From: Acidobacteriota bacterium
GTDB taxonomy: Bacteria > Acidobacteriota > Vicinamibacteria > Vicinamibacterales > UBA2999
Direction: 5' to 3'
NCBI GenBank assembly: GCA_947465645.1
Contig: CANIBQ010000174.1
Coordinates: 1-5,721 of the forward strand
Length of the DNA: 5,721 nucleotides
Below, piece after piece: positions 5,571 to 5,721 of this stretch. Below the pieces are notes generated by a model. The model was not told the DNA's origin. It saw only the letters and a list, made by a program, of their open reading frames with translations, and made no database searches. The position numbers and the translations under genes were made by a program. The stretch's first letter is position 1; each line of letters opens with the position of its first letter.

Positions 5571-5721
5571 ACGGAACCGGCTTGAACTTGCTGCCGTCCG
5601 CTTCCTTCTTGAAGTGCGAACTGCGCGCCATCCGCACATTGAGGTAGGTCGGATCGTCGACGATGGTGGTCACCACCATGTAGACGCCGCCGTCCGGCTG
5701 ATTCAGGAGGTTGAAGTACTC
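5563..5721 (-). CDS. C-terminal end of a DUF6152-partner-type protein (partial)
   Basis: The frame enters from the right edge and gives the last 52 residues of a protein ending at TAG (5563-5565). The text EYFNLLNQPDGGVY, then VDDPTYLNVRMARSSHFKKE, then DGSKFKPVPCD, matches the ending I associate with a large group of exported proteins found near DUF6152 genes (DDPxYLxxP...SxHFKK...W-x-P-x-PC). This gives a second partner-type protein in the same run of genes as the 416-residue one. The start and N-terminal part lie outside the window, so length and signal peptide cannot be judged. Its last eight bases overlap the GTG start of the SGL gene, placing it first of the visible transcription unit. 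Confidence 0.75.
   Translation of the reverse strand, partial: EYFNLLNQPDGGVYMVVTTIVDDPTYLNVRMARSSHFKKEADGSKFKPVPCD

Overview
This GC-rich window looks like a chromosomal accessory region of a free-living Gram-negative bacterium. The mix of secreted proteins fits an acidobacterium of the Vicinamibacteria type: a periplasmic PQQ dehydrogenase, a DUF6152 protein with large partner proteins, and a secreted SMP-30-like lactonase. That placement is inference from gene content and style; there is no taxonomic marker here, and some Proteobacteria carry similar sets.

Layout. Bases 1-209 hold no recognisable gene but contain phased short direct repeats and a nested inverted repeat. Bases 210-254 are the 3' part of a tRNA-Thr(CGT) gene with no 5' half, the usual scar of a site-specific integration into a tRNA gene. 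A small uncertain ORF follows (332-496). Next comes the decayed left end of an IS21-family element (590-813, minus strand), with two tandem terminal repeats and the first ~52 codons of istA. A candidate promoter (880-908) leads into a 579-residue exported PQQ-dependent alcohol dehydrogenase-like protein (932-2671, plus strand).

The rest is a minus-strand gene set converging on the dehydrogenase. Reading 5' to 3' on that strand: the last 52 residues of a gene running in from beyond the window (5563-5721); an SMP-30/gluconolactonase-like protein (4578-5570, probable GTG start, 8-base overlap with the preceding gene); after 78 bases, a 416-residue exported protein of unknown function (3249-4499); and, through a 4-base ATGA overlap, a 150-residue DUF6152 protein (2800-3252). 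The three complete genes each encode a probable signal peptide.

Working picture (inference): this is a small periplasmic module, in which a PQQ dehydrogenase oxidises an alcohol or sugar-like substrate, an SGL-fold protein could hydrolyse a lactone, and the DUF6152 protein and its large partners play an unknown, probably joint, extracytoplasmic role. It lies beside a tRNA-associated integration scar and an IS remnant. No defence system, CRISPR array, or complete mobile element was seen.
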